A DNA stretch of 64,000 nucleotides from Pseudomonas duriflava (GTDB taxonomy: Bacteria > Pseudomonadota > Gammaproteobacteria > Pseudomonadales > Pseudomonadaceae), in NCBI RefSeq assembly GCF_007830155.1, contig NZ_VLKY01000004.1, positions 248,001-312,000 on the forward strand, written 5' to 3'. A program made the translations under genes and the position numbers. Of the stretch, positions 45,564 to 54,267 are shown piece by piece; position 1 is the stretch's first letter; each line of letters starts with the position of its first letter. The notes beneath the pieces are model-generated. The model saw only the letters and a program-made list of their open reading frames with translations, had not been told where the DNA came from and made no database searches.

Positions 45564-46763
45564 GTGGGCCGTTATGTGAACAATGCTCCGGTTACAGGAT
45601 TAATTCTTTCAGGCGGCGGGGCGCGAGCGGCTTACCAGGTCGGTGTTTTGTCTATGGTTGCCGAGTTGCTACCGCCAGGTGCGCATAATCCCTTCAAGGT
45701 TATCGTAGGGACATCAGCGGGGGCTATCAACGCCACGGTGTTGGCCTGCGGAGCCTTACAGTTCGGCTTGGCCTGCCAGCGTCTTACCCATGTATGGCAG
45801 AACTTTCGCACACACCAGGTTTATCGGAGCGACTGGTGGGGCGTTACCCGGCAGGCAAGCCGTTTTCTTGGGCAGAATCTTCTGGGCTTACGTGGACATG
45901 GCGAGCCTACTGCCTTACTCGACAATGCTCCGCTACGTGAGCTTTTATCGCGCGAACTAGACTTTTCCGGAATCACCGCTGCGGTAAAGGCGCGCCAGTT
46001 ACAGGCGATTGCAGTCACTGCATTCGGCTATGAGTCAGGCCATTCGATGACGTTTTATCAAGGGCATGGGGCAATCGATCCGTGGCTGCGGCACCGACGG
46101 GCAGGCTTTCCGACACGGCTGACTGTAGAGCACCTTATGGCGAGCACAGCGATTCCCCTCATCTTTCCTCCGGTAAAGGTTGGTAGAGAGTACCTGGGTG
46201 ACGGTTCGGTCCGGCAGGCTGCTCCGATCAGCCCAGCGCTGCACTTAGGGGCGAGCCGGGTTCTGATCGTGGGAGTCAGCGCGCCTGAAGCAAATGGGGG
46301 AGAGGATTCATTGCCGACAGGGCAGCCGCCTACCTTGGCACAGATCAGTGGTCATTTGCTCAACAGCACATTTATCGACAATCTGGAAAGCGATGCCGAA
46401 GTAATCAAGCGAGTCAATTTCATGAGCCGCTTGATTCCGCCTACCGAGCGCACCGCACGCCTGGGTGTAAAACCGATCGAGACGCTAATCATTGCACCCA
46501 GTGAGCCATTAGCTGATATCGCGGCTCGGCACCGTCGCTCCCTGCCGCGGGCGCTGCGTCTGTTCCTTAGAGGGCCGGGCGCTACCGAGGCCAGCGGTTC
46601 GGCTGTCTTGAGCTATCTGTTGTTTGAGTCGGGGTATTGTAGCGAGCTGATCGCGCTGGGGCGGCGCGATGCTCAAGCGCAGCGTGATCAGCTGCTGGCC
46701 TTTTTAAATGCTACAGAAAGTACGGGCGAGCCAGTCTGTCAGCCGCCGAATTGCCCCCTTTGA
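45564..46763 (+). CDS. Patatin-like phospholipase family protein
   Basis: About 399 residues from GTG 45564, which has AGGGAG six bases upstream; the frame is open further but without homology. The oxyanion motif LSGGGARAAYQVG, nucleophile elbow GTSAGAIN and the Asp of YLGDGSVRQ form the patatin Ser-Asp dyad. The C-terminal region contains LRLFLRGPG. No signal peptide is seen, so it is probably cytosolic or peripheral. Substrate class is acyl lipid. Its 3' end overlaps the convergent pirin gene by 25 bases. Confidence 0.86.
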   Translation: MGRYVNNAPVTGLILSGGGARAAYQVGVLSMVAELLPPGAHNPFKVIVGTSAGAINATVLACGALQFGLACQRLTHVWQNFRTHQVYRSDWWGVTRQASRFLGQNLLGLRGHGEPTALLDNAPLRELLSRELDFSGITAAVKARQLQAIAVTAFGYESGHSMTFYQGHGAIDPWLRHRRAGFPTRLTVEHLMASTAIPLIFPPVKVGREYLGDGSVRQAAPISPALHLGASRVLIVGVSAPEANGGEDSLPTGQPPTLAQISGHLLNSTFIDNLESDAEVIKRVNFMSRLIPPTERTARLGVKPIETLIIAPSEPLADIAARHRRSLPRALRLFLRGPGATEASGSAVLSYLLFESGYCSELIALGRRDAQAQRDQLLAFLNATESTGEPVCQPPNCPL

Positions 46764-47596
46764 TAATCACCAATCGCTTGTTCGATCTCTGCCTGTGTGT
46801 TCATTACAAAAGGGCCATATTGAACAATAGGTTCGTTCAGTGGGGCTCCAGCTATCAGTAAGACGCGTGCATTTTCAGTGGAAGTAATCGTTAGGGTACC
46901 TTCATTGGATAGTCGTACCAGGTGGTTGGCAGACACGGGCGTCGACTGTGTTCCCTCAAGCATTACCTCGCCTTCATAGACATACAGCAATACGCGATGC
47001 CCATCAGGCACCCTGGGGCTGATATGGCTACCTGACGGCAGGATCAAGTCGTAGAGCTGTGGGTCCGTGTCGGGTCGCTGTACCGCTCCGGTCTGCTCGA
47101 TGACGCCATCGCTGAATCGACCGGCCAGCACTACAACTTCGACGCCTTCAGCCGTAACGACGCGTGGAAGTTCTTTCGGTTCATAGTCTCGGTAACTGGC
47201 CGGACTCATTTTGCTCTTACCGGGCAGATTAAGCCAAAGCTGGAACCCACGCATCAGGCCTTCCTGCTGTTCAGGCATCTCACTATGGATAATGCCACGC
47301 GCAGCCGTCATCCATTGCATGCCGCCGGGCTTCAGCAGACCCTGGTTGCCCAGATGGTCCTCATGGCGCAGACGACCTTCAAGCATGTAGGTGACCGTTT
47401 CGAAGCCCCGGTGCGGATGAGCAGGAAAGCCACCGATATAGTCGTCAGCATTAGCCGTGTCGAATTGATCAAGCATCAGAAAGGGGTCGAAACGTTCTAT
47501 ACCTTGGCCAGCAAAGACACGCGTCATGCGTACCCCAGCACCATCCGAAGCGGCTCTGCCTACGTGTAAGTCCAATACGGTGCGATGCATGGTCAT
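46739..47596 (-). CDS. Pirin-family protein
   Basis: 285 residues, bicupin. The N-terminal cupin contains the metal-binding FPAHPHRGFETVTYMLEG and, further on, MQWMTAARGIIHSEMPEQQE. The C-terminal pirin domain ends with GAPLNEPIVQYGPFVMNT. Bacterial pirins are iron-binding proteins; some have quercetinase activity or bind metabolic enzymes. The specific role cannot be told. No operon partner is evident. Confidence 0.9.
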   Translation of the reverse strand: MTMHRTVLDLHVGRAASDGAGVRMTRVFAGQGIERFDPFLMLDQFDTANADDYIGGFPAHPHRGFETVTYMLEGRLRHEDHLGNQGLLKPGGMQWMTAARGIIHSEMPEQQEGLMRGFQLWLNLPGKSKMSPASYRDYEPKELPRVVTAEGVEVVVLAGRFSDGVIEQTGAVQRPDTDPQLYDLILPSGSHISPRVPDGHRVLLYVYEGEVMLEGTQSTPVSANHLVRLSNEGTLTITSTENARVLLIAGAPLNEPIVQYGPFVMNTQAEIEQAIGDYQRGQFGG

Positions 47597-47719
47597 TTTT
47601 CATATCCCCTAGGGCATGAAGCAATCTATCGATAAGCACCTATGTTAAAGAGTAAAAATGAATGAATGGTTGAGCTTTTTGCTCTTTTATTATCTGTTTT
47701 TTCGATGAATGTAACCATT

Positions 47720-47744
47720 AAAAACCGGCGCTAGGCCGGTTTTT
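47720..47744. terminator. Terminator of mlaA
   Basis: AAAAACCGGC (47720-47729) and GCCGGTTTTT (47735-47744) form a perfect stem with built-in A and T runs on either side, two bases beyond the mlaA stop. It can act in both directions. Confidence 0.9.
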
Positions 47745-47746
47745 AA

Positions 47747-48529
47747 TTACTCGCTAACTTGCAACTCTCGTGCCTTGGTATAAACGTAGCGGACTTTCTC
47801 GTACTCGAAAGGTGAGTTGAGCTGGCCGTAACGAAAGCTGGTTACGTAGCGCAGGTCAATCCCGCGAAGTAGAAGAATTTCTGGATGTCGACCGCTTTCT
47901 TCGCTGACATTCAGGAAATTGATCTGACTTTCGGCGGTCATGTCGACTGCCAACCCGCCAGCATCACGTAGGTTAGAGGGACCAAACAGCGGAAGGACTA
48001 GATAGGGCCCCTCCGTTACACCATAAAAGCCTAAAGTCTGTCCAAAGTCTTCGCTTTGTTTGGGTAGTCCCATGCGTGTCGCAGGGTCCCATAATCCAAA
48101 CACACCGATGGTGGTATTCAGTAATAGTCGCCCGGTGTTGTTGAGGGTGCGCTTCCCTTTAAATTGCAGCAGGCTATTGAGGGTATTGCCTACGTCGCCC
48201 AGGTTGCTGAAAAAGTTACTGACGCCGCTGCGCACAAACTGCGGCGTGATGTAGCGGTAGCCATTGACGACCGGCAGCAGTACCCACTCATCCAGCCGGT
48301 AGTTGAAGTGGTAGACCCTACGGTTCCAGGATTCCCAGGGATCATAGACGTTGAGTGCATCAAGCGAGGCGCGCTCGAATTCACGTTGGTCAAGCCCTGG
48401 GTTATACCTCAGTGTTGATAGCGGATTGGTGAATCCATCCGCATCAATGGGGGTTGAAGGTGCTGGAGTAGTTTCGGCATACACACAGGCGCTGAAGAGC
48501 AGGGGAAGCAGAAATAGACACTTAGCCAC
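47747..48529 (-). CDS. mlaA: Outer-membrane lipid asymmetry lipoprotein MlaA (VacJ)
   Basis: About 260 residues from GTG 48529, which overlaps the stop of the upstream gene and has GGAG seven bases ahead; the ATG at 48556 would lie deeper in that gene. The N-terminus KCLFLLPLLFSACVYA has a lipobox-like FSAC. The family motifs NVYDPWESWNRRVYHFNY, NFFSNLGDVGNTLNSLLQ and FGQTLGFYGVTEGPYLVLPL then FGPSNLRDAGG are all clear. MlaA removes misplaced phospholipids from the outer leaflet and passes them to MlaC. Confidence 0.93.
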   Translation of the reverse strand: MAKCLFLLPLLFSACVYAETTPAPSTPIDADGFTNPLSTLRYNPGLDQREFERASLDALNVYDPWESWNRRVYHFNYRLDEWVLLPVVNGYRYITPQFVRSGVSNFFSNLGDVGNTLNSLLQFKGKRTLNNTGRLLLNTTIGVFGLWDPATRMGLPKQSEDFGQTLGFYGVTEGPYLVLPLFGPSNLRDAGGLAVDMTAESQINFLNVSEESGRHPEILLLRGIDLRYVTSFRYGQLNSPFEYEKVRYVYTKARELQVSE

Positions 48530-49826
48530 GGAAGAACTCCAGCATATGGTCGGCATTGACGCGATAGTTGAGGTTGCCGCAGTGACCGCCTAAGGGATAG
48601 ACAGTCAGGCGTTTACCAAACGTACGGCGCAAAAAGCCAAGATCGCCAGGGCCGAGAATGAGATCATCCGCATTATGCATAACACCAATCTTGTCGCTTT
48701 CCTTGAGATAGTCGGCAATGGACGTCAGGCTCGATTGCCGAGCTAGCTCCGCCAGGCTGGTACCTTTGGTAGTTCGCTCCCAGAATGGCAGCAACTGGTC
48801 ATACATATAGCAATCAAAATCGCACAAAAGGGCGCGGGCAAAGAAGCGCGACATGCTGGTGCCTTCATTGATCGGATAGCCTGGCGGGGTAATCAGCCCT
48901 CGCCGGTTGATCAGATCAGAGGTAAAGGCAATATCAGCTGCTGAAAAGCGGAACGAAGTGCCGATGAGCATGGCCATCTCTTCATTGCTCAATCGCTGTG
49001 GTGATTGTTGGAAGTCCAACAACAAGGCCTCGTTGATATCGATATAGCCTTTTTGTTGGAAGTAACGCGAGAGCTTGGCCAGCACCAACTCGTAAAAGGT
49101 CCGGTTATTAGTAACGCCTTTCACTTGGGTTTGTACCAGGCGATCAAGATTTCGAACCGATGTCAGCAGATTGACCGGTGGATTGACGAGCAGGACACGC
49201 TTGAAATTGAAGCTGCGCTGCGTTTCGTCAAGTTTGCTGACAAAGGCGGCTTCAAGTGCCCCCAGGCTATAGCCCGTAAGCAGATAATTCGTTACGGGTA
49301 GTTTAGGATGCTGTGCCCGTACAGCCTGCATGACTCGATACAGGTCTTCTGCATCACCGGGCGTATAGCCCGGCGTCGCTTGCCGTGAGGCTGCTGCCAT
49401 GAAGTCATAACTGGTCGGCGACGAGAGCTGGACCACATGGTACCCGGCGCTGTAGTAGAGGCGCTTGAGGTACTCCATCGAGCTGGCTGCATAGCTGGCG
49501 CCCGTGCCGGCAATAATGAACATCAAGGGCGCCGGCTGATCCTGTTGGGCGAGGCGATAATGTAGCTTTTTAACCGGCCAGAAGTTATCGGGGAGCTCGA
49601 ACTCACGCTCGGGGCGCAGGTTGATACTGTAGTCGTCCTGGTTGATCTCGAAATCTGTTGGCAGGAGCGGTCGTAGCTCCTGCGGTGTAGAAGCGATAGT
49701 CGCCTCGAAGGGGTTGGAAAGAGGGAAACCATAGCTGGCGGCGTCAATATCAACCGCAAAGCTACGACTGGAGAGGCCGAGCAAAAGCGCACCTAAAAAG
49801 GCTGTGATGCGCAACGGGGTAACCAT
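48522..49826 (-). CDS. Exported alpha/beta-hydrolase fold protein
   Basis: 434 residues with a signal peptide (ITAFLGALLLGLSSRSFA). The core contains the oxyanion region FIIAGTGASYAAS, the nucleophile elbow LTGYSLGALEA (Ser in GYSLG) and a late Asp and His (NADDLILG, YPLGGHCGN). It therefore looks like an active serine hydrolase of the periplasm. Relatives are sometimes wrongly labelled serine/threonine kinase. It directly precedes mlaA with overlapping ends, suggesting a role in envelope lipid metabolism; that link is inference. Confidence 0.82.
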   Translation of the reverse strand: MVTPLRITAFLGALLLGLSSRSFAVDIDAASYGFPLSNPFEATIASTPQELRPLLPTDFEINQDDYSINLRPEREFELPDNFWPVKKLHYRLAQQDQPAPLMFIIAGTGASYAASSMEYLKRLYYSAGYHVVQLSSPTSYDFMAAASRQATPGYTPGDAEDLYRVMQAVRAQHPKLPVTNYLLTGYSLGALEAAFVSKLDETQRSFNFKRVLLVNPPVNLLTSVRNLDRLVQTQVKGVTNNRTFYELVLAKLSRYFQQKGYIDINEALLLDFQQSPQRLSNEEMAMLIGTSFRFSAADIAFTSDLINRRGLITPPGYPINEGTSMSRFFARALLCDFDCYMYDQLLPFWERTTKGTSLAELARQSSLTSIADYLKESDKIGVMHNADDLILGPGDLGFLRRTFGKRLTVYPLGGHCGNLNYRVNADHMLEFFRG

Positions 49827-49909
49827 GAAGGCTTCCTTTCGCGAGGTTATTTATTAGCGATTATGACCATAGCCTAGCGATATGGTGCGCCTCACTCAGG
49901 TCCGTCGTT

Positions 49910-50398
49910 TCAAAGTGTGCGCCCGGCCAGATTTGTCAGCGCCTCGCCAGTGACTCGGTTGACCGTCCACTCATCCATCGCCGTTGCACCCAGGCTTTGG
50001 TAGAACTGAATTGCCGGCTCGTTCCAGTCCAGCACGGACCACTCTAGGCGCCCGCAGCCACGCTCAACTGCTAGCTTGGCCAAGGTAATCAGCAGGGCTT
50101 TGCCAAGCCCGACTCCGCGAGCGGAAGGTTGAACGTAGAGGTCTTCGAGATAGAGGCCGGGTTTGGCGAGCCAGGTGGAGTAGTTATGAAAGAACAAGGC
50201 AAAGCCGGCCGGGAGATCGTCTACTTCACCGATTAATACTTCGGCATAGCGAGGTGTGCCAAATAATGTCTGACGGAGTGTTTCTTCTGTAGCGATTACT
50301 TCATGAGGAAGCTTTTCATAATCGGCCAGCTCCTTGATGAACGCCAGGATGGTAGGTACGTCATCAGCCGTAGCAGGACGAATATTTAAGCAGGGCAT
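49910..50398 (-). CDS. GNAT-family N-acetyltransferase, diamine-acetyltransferase-like
   Basis: 162 residues. LNIRPATADDVPTILAFIKE at the start, then FFHNYSTWLAKPGLYLEDLY with VQPSARGVGLGKALL (acetyl-CoA P-loop RGVGLG), and WNEPAIQFYQSLGA near the end. The FxNYSTW and GLYLEDLYV stretches are shared with spermidine/spermine and thialysine acetyltransferases. A small-amine acceptor is likely but unproven. Single gene upstream of the hydrolase-mlaA pair. Confidence 0.85.
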   Translation of the reverse strand: MPCLNIRPATADDVPTILAFIKELADYEKLPHEVIATEETLRQTLFGTPRYAEVLIGEVDDLPAGFALFFHNYSTWLAKPGLYLEDLYVQPSARGVGLGKALLITLAKLAVERGCGRLEWSVLDWNEPAIQFYQSLGATAMDEWTVNRVTGEALTNLAGRTL

Positions 50399-50620
50399 GG
50401 CATGTTCTCGGATTCAAAATAGCAAAGGATGCCGACCCATCATTGGTGAAGCAAGCTGCGCTTTGTTAAGGCTTGGCCATGCATTTTTGGATATACCAAA
50501 CAGCTGATGTCGTGGCAGGGGTCGTCAAGGTCGCTTTCAAGCTCATGCGGGTCTTGTCTGGCTTGAAGATAGAGGGGGCTCGAGTGGCCCTTCATCCAAG
50601 ACCTTGGGAGAGGAAACCTG

Positions 50621-51469
50621 ATGCGAGCAATAAAAAAACTACTAGGTATAGGCATGGGCCTAGCCCTGTCTGCCGCTGCTAGCTTGGCCCTGGCAGCCAA
50701 ACCCATTATTACTATTGGCTACGTGGATGGCTGGGCCGACAGCGTCGCGACGACCCATACTGCCGCGGAGGTGATTCGGCAAAAGCTGGGCTATGAAGTG
50801 AAGTTGATGCCAGTGGCGGCAGGGATCATGTGGCAGGGGGTGGCTCGTGGCAAACTGGACGCCATGTTGTCGGCCTGGCTGCCAGCAACTCACGGCTCCT
50901 ATTATGAAAAGATGAAAAATGACGTAGTGGACCTGAACGTCAATACACCTGATGCCAGGATCGGTCTGATCGTGCCGCAGTATGTAACTGCCAATACCAT
51001 TAGCGATTTGCAGGCACAAAAGGATGCCTTTGCCGGACGTATCGTTGGAATCGATGCAGGGGCTGGCGTTATGCTCAAGACAGATGAAGCCATCAAGGCG
51101 TATGGGCTGGATTACAAACTGGTTGCCAGCTCCGGAAGTGGAATGATTGCTGAGCTCATCCGTGCGGAAAAAGATCAAAAGCCTATCGCGGTAACCGGCT
51201 GGATTCCGCACTGGATGTTTGCCAAATGGAAATTGAAATTTCTTGAAGATCCCAAGGGCGTTTATGGCGGCTCCGAGCACGTTAATACTATGGCCAATCC
51301 TGCTTTGGAGGAAAAAGCCAAGCCGGTGTGGGACTTCTTGAAAAAATTCGCTTGGCAGCCCGGTGAAGTCAACGAGGTCATGCTTGCTATCGAAGAAGGT
51401 AAAAAGCCTGATCAGGCTGCTCAGGACTGGTTAAAGGCGCATCCAGAACGGATGAATAGCTGGCTATAA
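50621..51469 (+). CDS. betX: Glycine-betaine-type periplasmic binding protein, orphan (BetX-like)
   Basis: 282 residues with a signal peptide (LLGIGMGLALSAAASLALAA). OpuAC domain with aromatic cage positions in VDGWADSVATTHTA, MLSAWLPATHGSYYE and TGWIPHWMFAKWKLKF. No permease or ATPase gene is adjacent, so it must share a core transporter elsewhere, as CbcX, CaiX and BetX do with CbcWV in Pseudomonas. Betaine is the expected ligand by family and position; carnitine or choline cannot be excluded. A perfect terminator follows. Confidence 0.8.
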   Translation: MRAIKKLLGIGMGLALSAAASLALAAKPIITIGYVDGWADSVATTHTAAEVIRQKLGYEVKLMPVAAGIMWQGVARGKLDAMLSAWLPATHGSYYEKMKNDVVDLNVNTPDARIGLIVPQYVTANTISDLQAQKDAFAGRIVGIDAGAGVMLKTDEAIKAYGLDYKLVASSGSGMIAELIRAEKDQKPIAVTGWIPHWMFAKWKLKFLEDPKGVYGGSEHVNTMANPALEEKAKPVWDFLKKFAWQPGEVNEVMLAIEEGKKPDQAAQDWLKAHPERMNSWL

Positions 51470-51475
51470 AGTTTG

Positions 51476-51504
51476 AAGAGGCCCCGCTTTAAGCGGGGCC
51501 TCTT
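51476..51504 (+). terminator. Rho-independent terminator of the betaine-binding protein gene
   Basis: AAGAGGCCCCGCTT (from 51476) and AAGCGGGGCCTCTT (to 51504) form a perfect 14-base stem with a one-base centre or a small loop, followed by GTTTCC. It lies seven bases after the stop. Confidence 0.85.
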
Positions 51505-51658
51505 GTTTCCGAATCGTGCTGCTGCTTCGTTCTAGAAGTGCTTCTAAAGGCAAGCCGCATCGCTATGCCCTTTCTACGCTAAACATTACCGAGCACTAAA
51601 GCAGTTCAGCTTCTTGGGCTAGTGATGTTTGATCGTGTACACGATGCGGATTGTAGTA

Positions 51659-52129
51659 TCAGCCAATCGTAACGGGCGGTAGCGTACTGAGTTCGATACT
51701 TAGTGGTTTGCGAGGAGCCAGAACTTCAGCTTCGCCTTCTACTACAGATTCATCATGCTGATTAAAGATCCGCGTCGCCAGGCGAACTCGATTTTTCGGC
51801 AACTTTTCCAGCACTTCGATTTCAATGCGTAGCGTATCGCCCAGTTTGACCGGCTTGCTGAACGTCAGGCTCTGCCCGAGATAAATCGAGCCAGGGCCTG
51901 GCAACTCGCATGCGATGGCTGCACTGATAAGGGCTCCAGTCAGCATGCCATGGGCAATCCGCCCCTTGAAAGCGGTTTTGGCAGCGTAGGCTTCGTCCAG
52001 GTGTACAGGGTTGCGATCCCCCGAAACCTCGGCAAATAACAAGATATCTCGCTCTTCAACAATACGGCTCACGATGGCCTTCTGGCCGACTTCCAGGGTT
52101 TCGTAGGGCTTGTTTTCAGTAATGCTCAA
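51659..52129 (-). CDS. phaJ: MaoC-like (R)-specific enoyl-CoA hydratase (PhaJ4-like)
   Basis: About 156 residues. No ATG fits; the best start is TTG at 52129 (or CTG at 52132), with GGGAG some 8 to 11 bases upstream. The hot-dog fold active-site motif is FAEVSGDRNPVHLDEAYA (Asp and His), followed by GRIAHGMLTGALIS. It hydrates trans-2-enoyl-CoA to (R)-3-hydroxyacyl-CoA, linking beta-oxidation to polyhydroxyalkanoate or other (R)-acyl pools. It is divergent from fadD, as I recall for phaJ4 in P. putida. The overall longer open frame to 52234 is not protein-like at its start. Confidence 0.82.
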   Translation of the reverse strand: MSITENKPYETLEVGQKAIVSRIVEERDILLFAEVSGDRNPVHLDEAYAAKTAFKGRIAHGMLTGALISAAIACELPGPGSIYLGQSLTFSKPVKLGDTLRIEIEVLEKLPKNRVRLATRIFNQHDESVVEGEAEVLAPRKPLSIELSTLPPVTIG

Positions 52130-52420
52130 CAGGACTTCTCCCTTGTTTGGATAGGGTGACTTGCAGGCTAACCTGTAAAAGCGAATAAGACGCTTTAGGC
52201 AGGCCGAGCGGCACGTCTTGGGGTTCTTTCTCAAGCAAACAGGTTAGTGGGTGCAGTGTTGTGACTGTATTTGCTATTTTGGTCATTTTAAGAGCTTTAG
52301 GTCCGCCTTTCGGTGCTGGTGGCAACAAGTTAAAGCTGATAACCTCGCTGCGCCTTCGCCCTTCTGCCGGAGGCGATACAATCACAACAAGAACACGTTG
52401 TCGCTTAGGAGTGGGCTTCC

Positions 52421-54106
52421 ATGACCCAGAATTTCTGGAAGGACAAATATCCAGATGGTATCGCTTCGGAAATCGATCCTGATCGTTATCCCAACGTTCA
52501 GGCGGTGCTTAAGGAGTCTTGCAAGCGCTTTGCAGACAAGATCGCTTTCAGTAATTTAGGGCAAACGCTTACCTATCAGGAACTCTATACCCTGTCAGGG
52601 CAGTTCGCGGCATATCTGCAAAATCATACTGATTTAAAGCCGGGCGACCGCATTGCCATTCAGCTACCTAATGTTCTGCAATATCCTGTAGCGATTTTCG
52701 GTGCCATGCGGGCGGGGCTTATTGTCGTCAATACCAACCCTTTGTATACCGCCCGGGAAATGCAGCATCAGTTCAAGGATGCGGGTGTCTTGGCATTGGT
52801 TTGCTTGGCAAATATGGCGCATTTGGCTGAGCAGGTGCTGCCAAATACTGAAATTCGCCATGTGATCATTACGGAGGTTGGTGATCTCTTGCCTCCGCTC
52901 AAGCGGCTGCTGGTCAATAGTGTGGTGCGGTATGTGAAAAAGATGGTACCCGCCTATCATCTGCCTCGCGCCATAAAGTTTACGGACGCCTTGGCCCAAG
53001 GGCATAAGGAAGTGGTGGTGGACGCTTTACCGGCCAGCGATGACGTGGCGGTTTTGCAGTACACAGGCGGTACGACCGGTATCGCCAAAGGTGCCATGCT
53101 GACGCACCGTAATCTGCTGGCTAACATGCTTCAGTGCCAGGTATTAATGGCTTGTAACATGCAGGAAGGGCGGGAAATTGTTATTGCCCCTTTGCCGCTC
53201 TACCACATATATGCCTTTACCTTTCATTGCATGGCGATGATGTTGTTAGGCAATCACAACGTCTTGATCACCAATCCGCGCGATTTACCCGCAATGATCA
53301 AGGACTTGTCCAAATGGAAGTTTACGGGTTTCGTCGGGCTTAATACTCTGTTTGTAGCGCTATGCAATAATGAACACTTCCGGGCGCTGGATTTTTCTGC
53401 ACTCAAGGTGACCCTTTCCGGTGGAATGGCGCTTCAACATGCGGCGGCTGACCGCTGGAAGGAAATTACAGGGTGCGGCATCTGCGAAGGTTATGGCATG
53501 ACCGAGACCAGTCCGGTAGTCAGCGTCAACCCTATTCAGCATTGTCGGCTGGGTACTATCGGGATACCGGTTCCTTCAACAGACTGTAAGGTAGTGGACG
53601 ACGATGGTGTCGCTCAACCGTTCGGAACGCCGGGCGAGTTGTGTGTGAAAGGTCCGCAGGTCATGAAGGGCTACTGGAACCGTCCGGAGGCTACGGCTGA
53701 AGTGTTAAGCCCAGACGGCTGGCTGCGTACCGGAGATATTGCCGTGATCGAGTCCGACGGTTATATCCGGATCGTTGATCGGAAAAAGGATATGATTCTA
53801 GTCTCCGGTTTCAATGTATATCCAAATGAGTTGGAGGATGTACTGGCGCAGCTGCCGGGTGTGCTGCAATGTGCCGCTATCGGGGTTCCGGATGACAAGG
53901 CTGGCGAACAGATAAAGGTCTTCGTGGTGCCCAAGCCAGGTACTTCGCTAACTACCGAGCAGGTGCTTAAACATATGCACGATAACCTGACCGGCTACAA
54001 GCGCCCTAAGTATGTAGAGTTTCGCGATAGCCTTCCTACGACTAACGTCGGCAAGATTCTGCGCCGCGAGCTGCGGGATCAAGAGCTGAAAAAACTCAGC
54101 GCTTGA
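52421..54106 (+). CDS. fadD: Long-chain-fatty-acid-CoA ligase FadD
   Basis: 561 residues. ANL-superfamily adenylating enzyme: P-loop QYTGGTTGIAKGAMLTH (residues about 211-227), YGMTETSPVVS, the GWLRTGDIA region and VDRKKDMILVSGFNVYPNE. The C-terminal catalytic Lys is in GKILRR. It activates fatty acids to acyl-CoA at the inner membrane. The gene lies divergent to a PhaJ-like hydratase, so the region serves fatty acid use. P. putida-type genomes often have two fadD in tandem; only one is here, followed by a terminator. Confidence 0.94.
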   Translation: MTQNFWKDKYPDGIASEIDPDRYPNVQAVLKESCKRFADKIAFSNLGQTLTYQELYTLSGQFAAYLQNHTDLKPGDRIAIQLPNVLQYPVAIFGAMRAGLIVVNTNPLYTAREMQHQFKDAGVLALVCLANMAHLAEQVLPNTEIRHVIITEVGDLLPPLKRLLVNSVVRYVKKMVPAYHLPRAIKFTDALAQGHKEVVVDALPASDDVAVLQYTGGTTGIAKGAMLTHRNLLANMLQCQVLMACNMQEGREIVIAPLPLYHIYAFTFHCMAMMLLGNHNVLITNPRDLPAMIKDLSKWKFTGFVGLNTLFVALCNNEHFRALDFSALKVTLSGGMALQHAAADRWKEITGCGICEGYGMTETSPVVSVNPIQHCRLGTIGIPVPSTDCKVVDDDGVAQPFGTPGELCVKGPQVMKGYWNRPEATAEVLSPDGWLRTGDIAVIESDGYIRIVDRKKDMILVSGFNVYPNELEDVLAQLPGVLQCAAIGVPDDKAGEQIKVFVVPKPGTSLTTEQVLKHMHDNLTGYKRPKYVEFRDSLPTTNVGKILRRELRDQELKKLSA

Positions 54107-54123
54107 CTGCGGCCGTCTAACAG

Positions 54124-54148
54124 AGCCCCGACTGGATCGGGGCTTTTT
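54124..54148 (+). terminator. Rho-independent terminator of fadD
   Basis: AGCCCCGA (54124-54131) pairs with TCGGGGCT (54137-54144) and a T run follows. It lies 18 bases after the stop. Confidence 0.9.
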
Positions 54149-54267
54149 CGTTTTCAGCCAGGCAAATCTGCGACAATAGTCTTTCGCTTTTTCAGCAGCT
54201 TCCATGATCGGCGAACTGCGCTGGTCTGCGAGCGCTCCTAATTAAAATGGTTGCCATACAGCATTCA

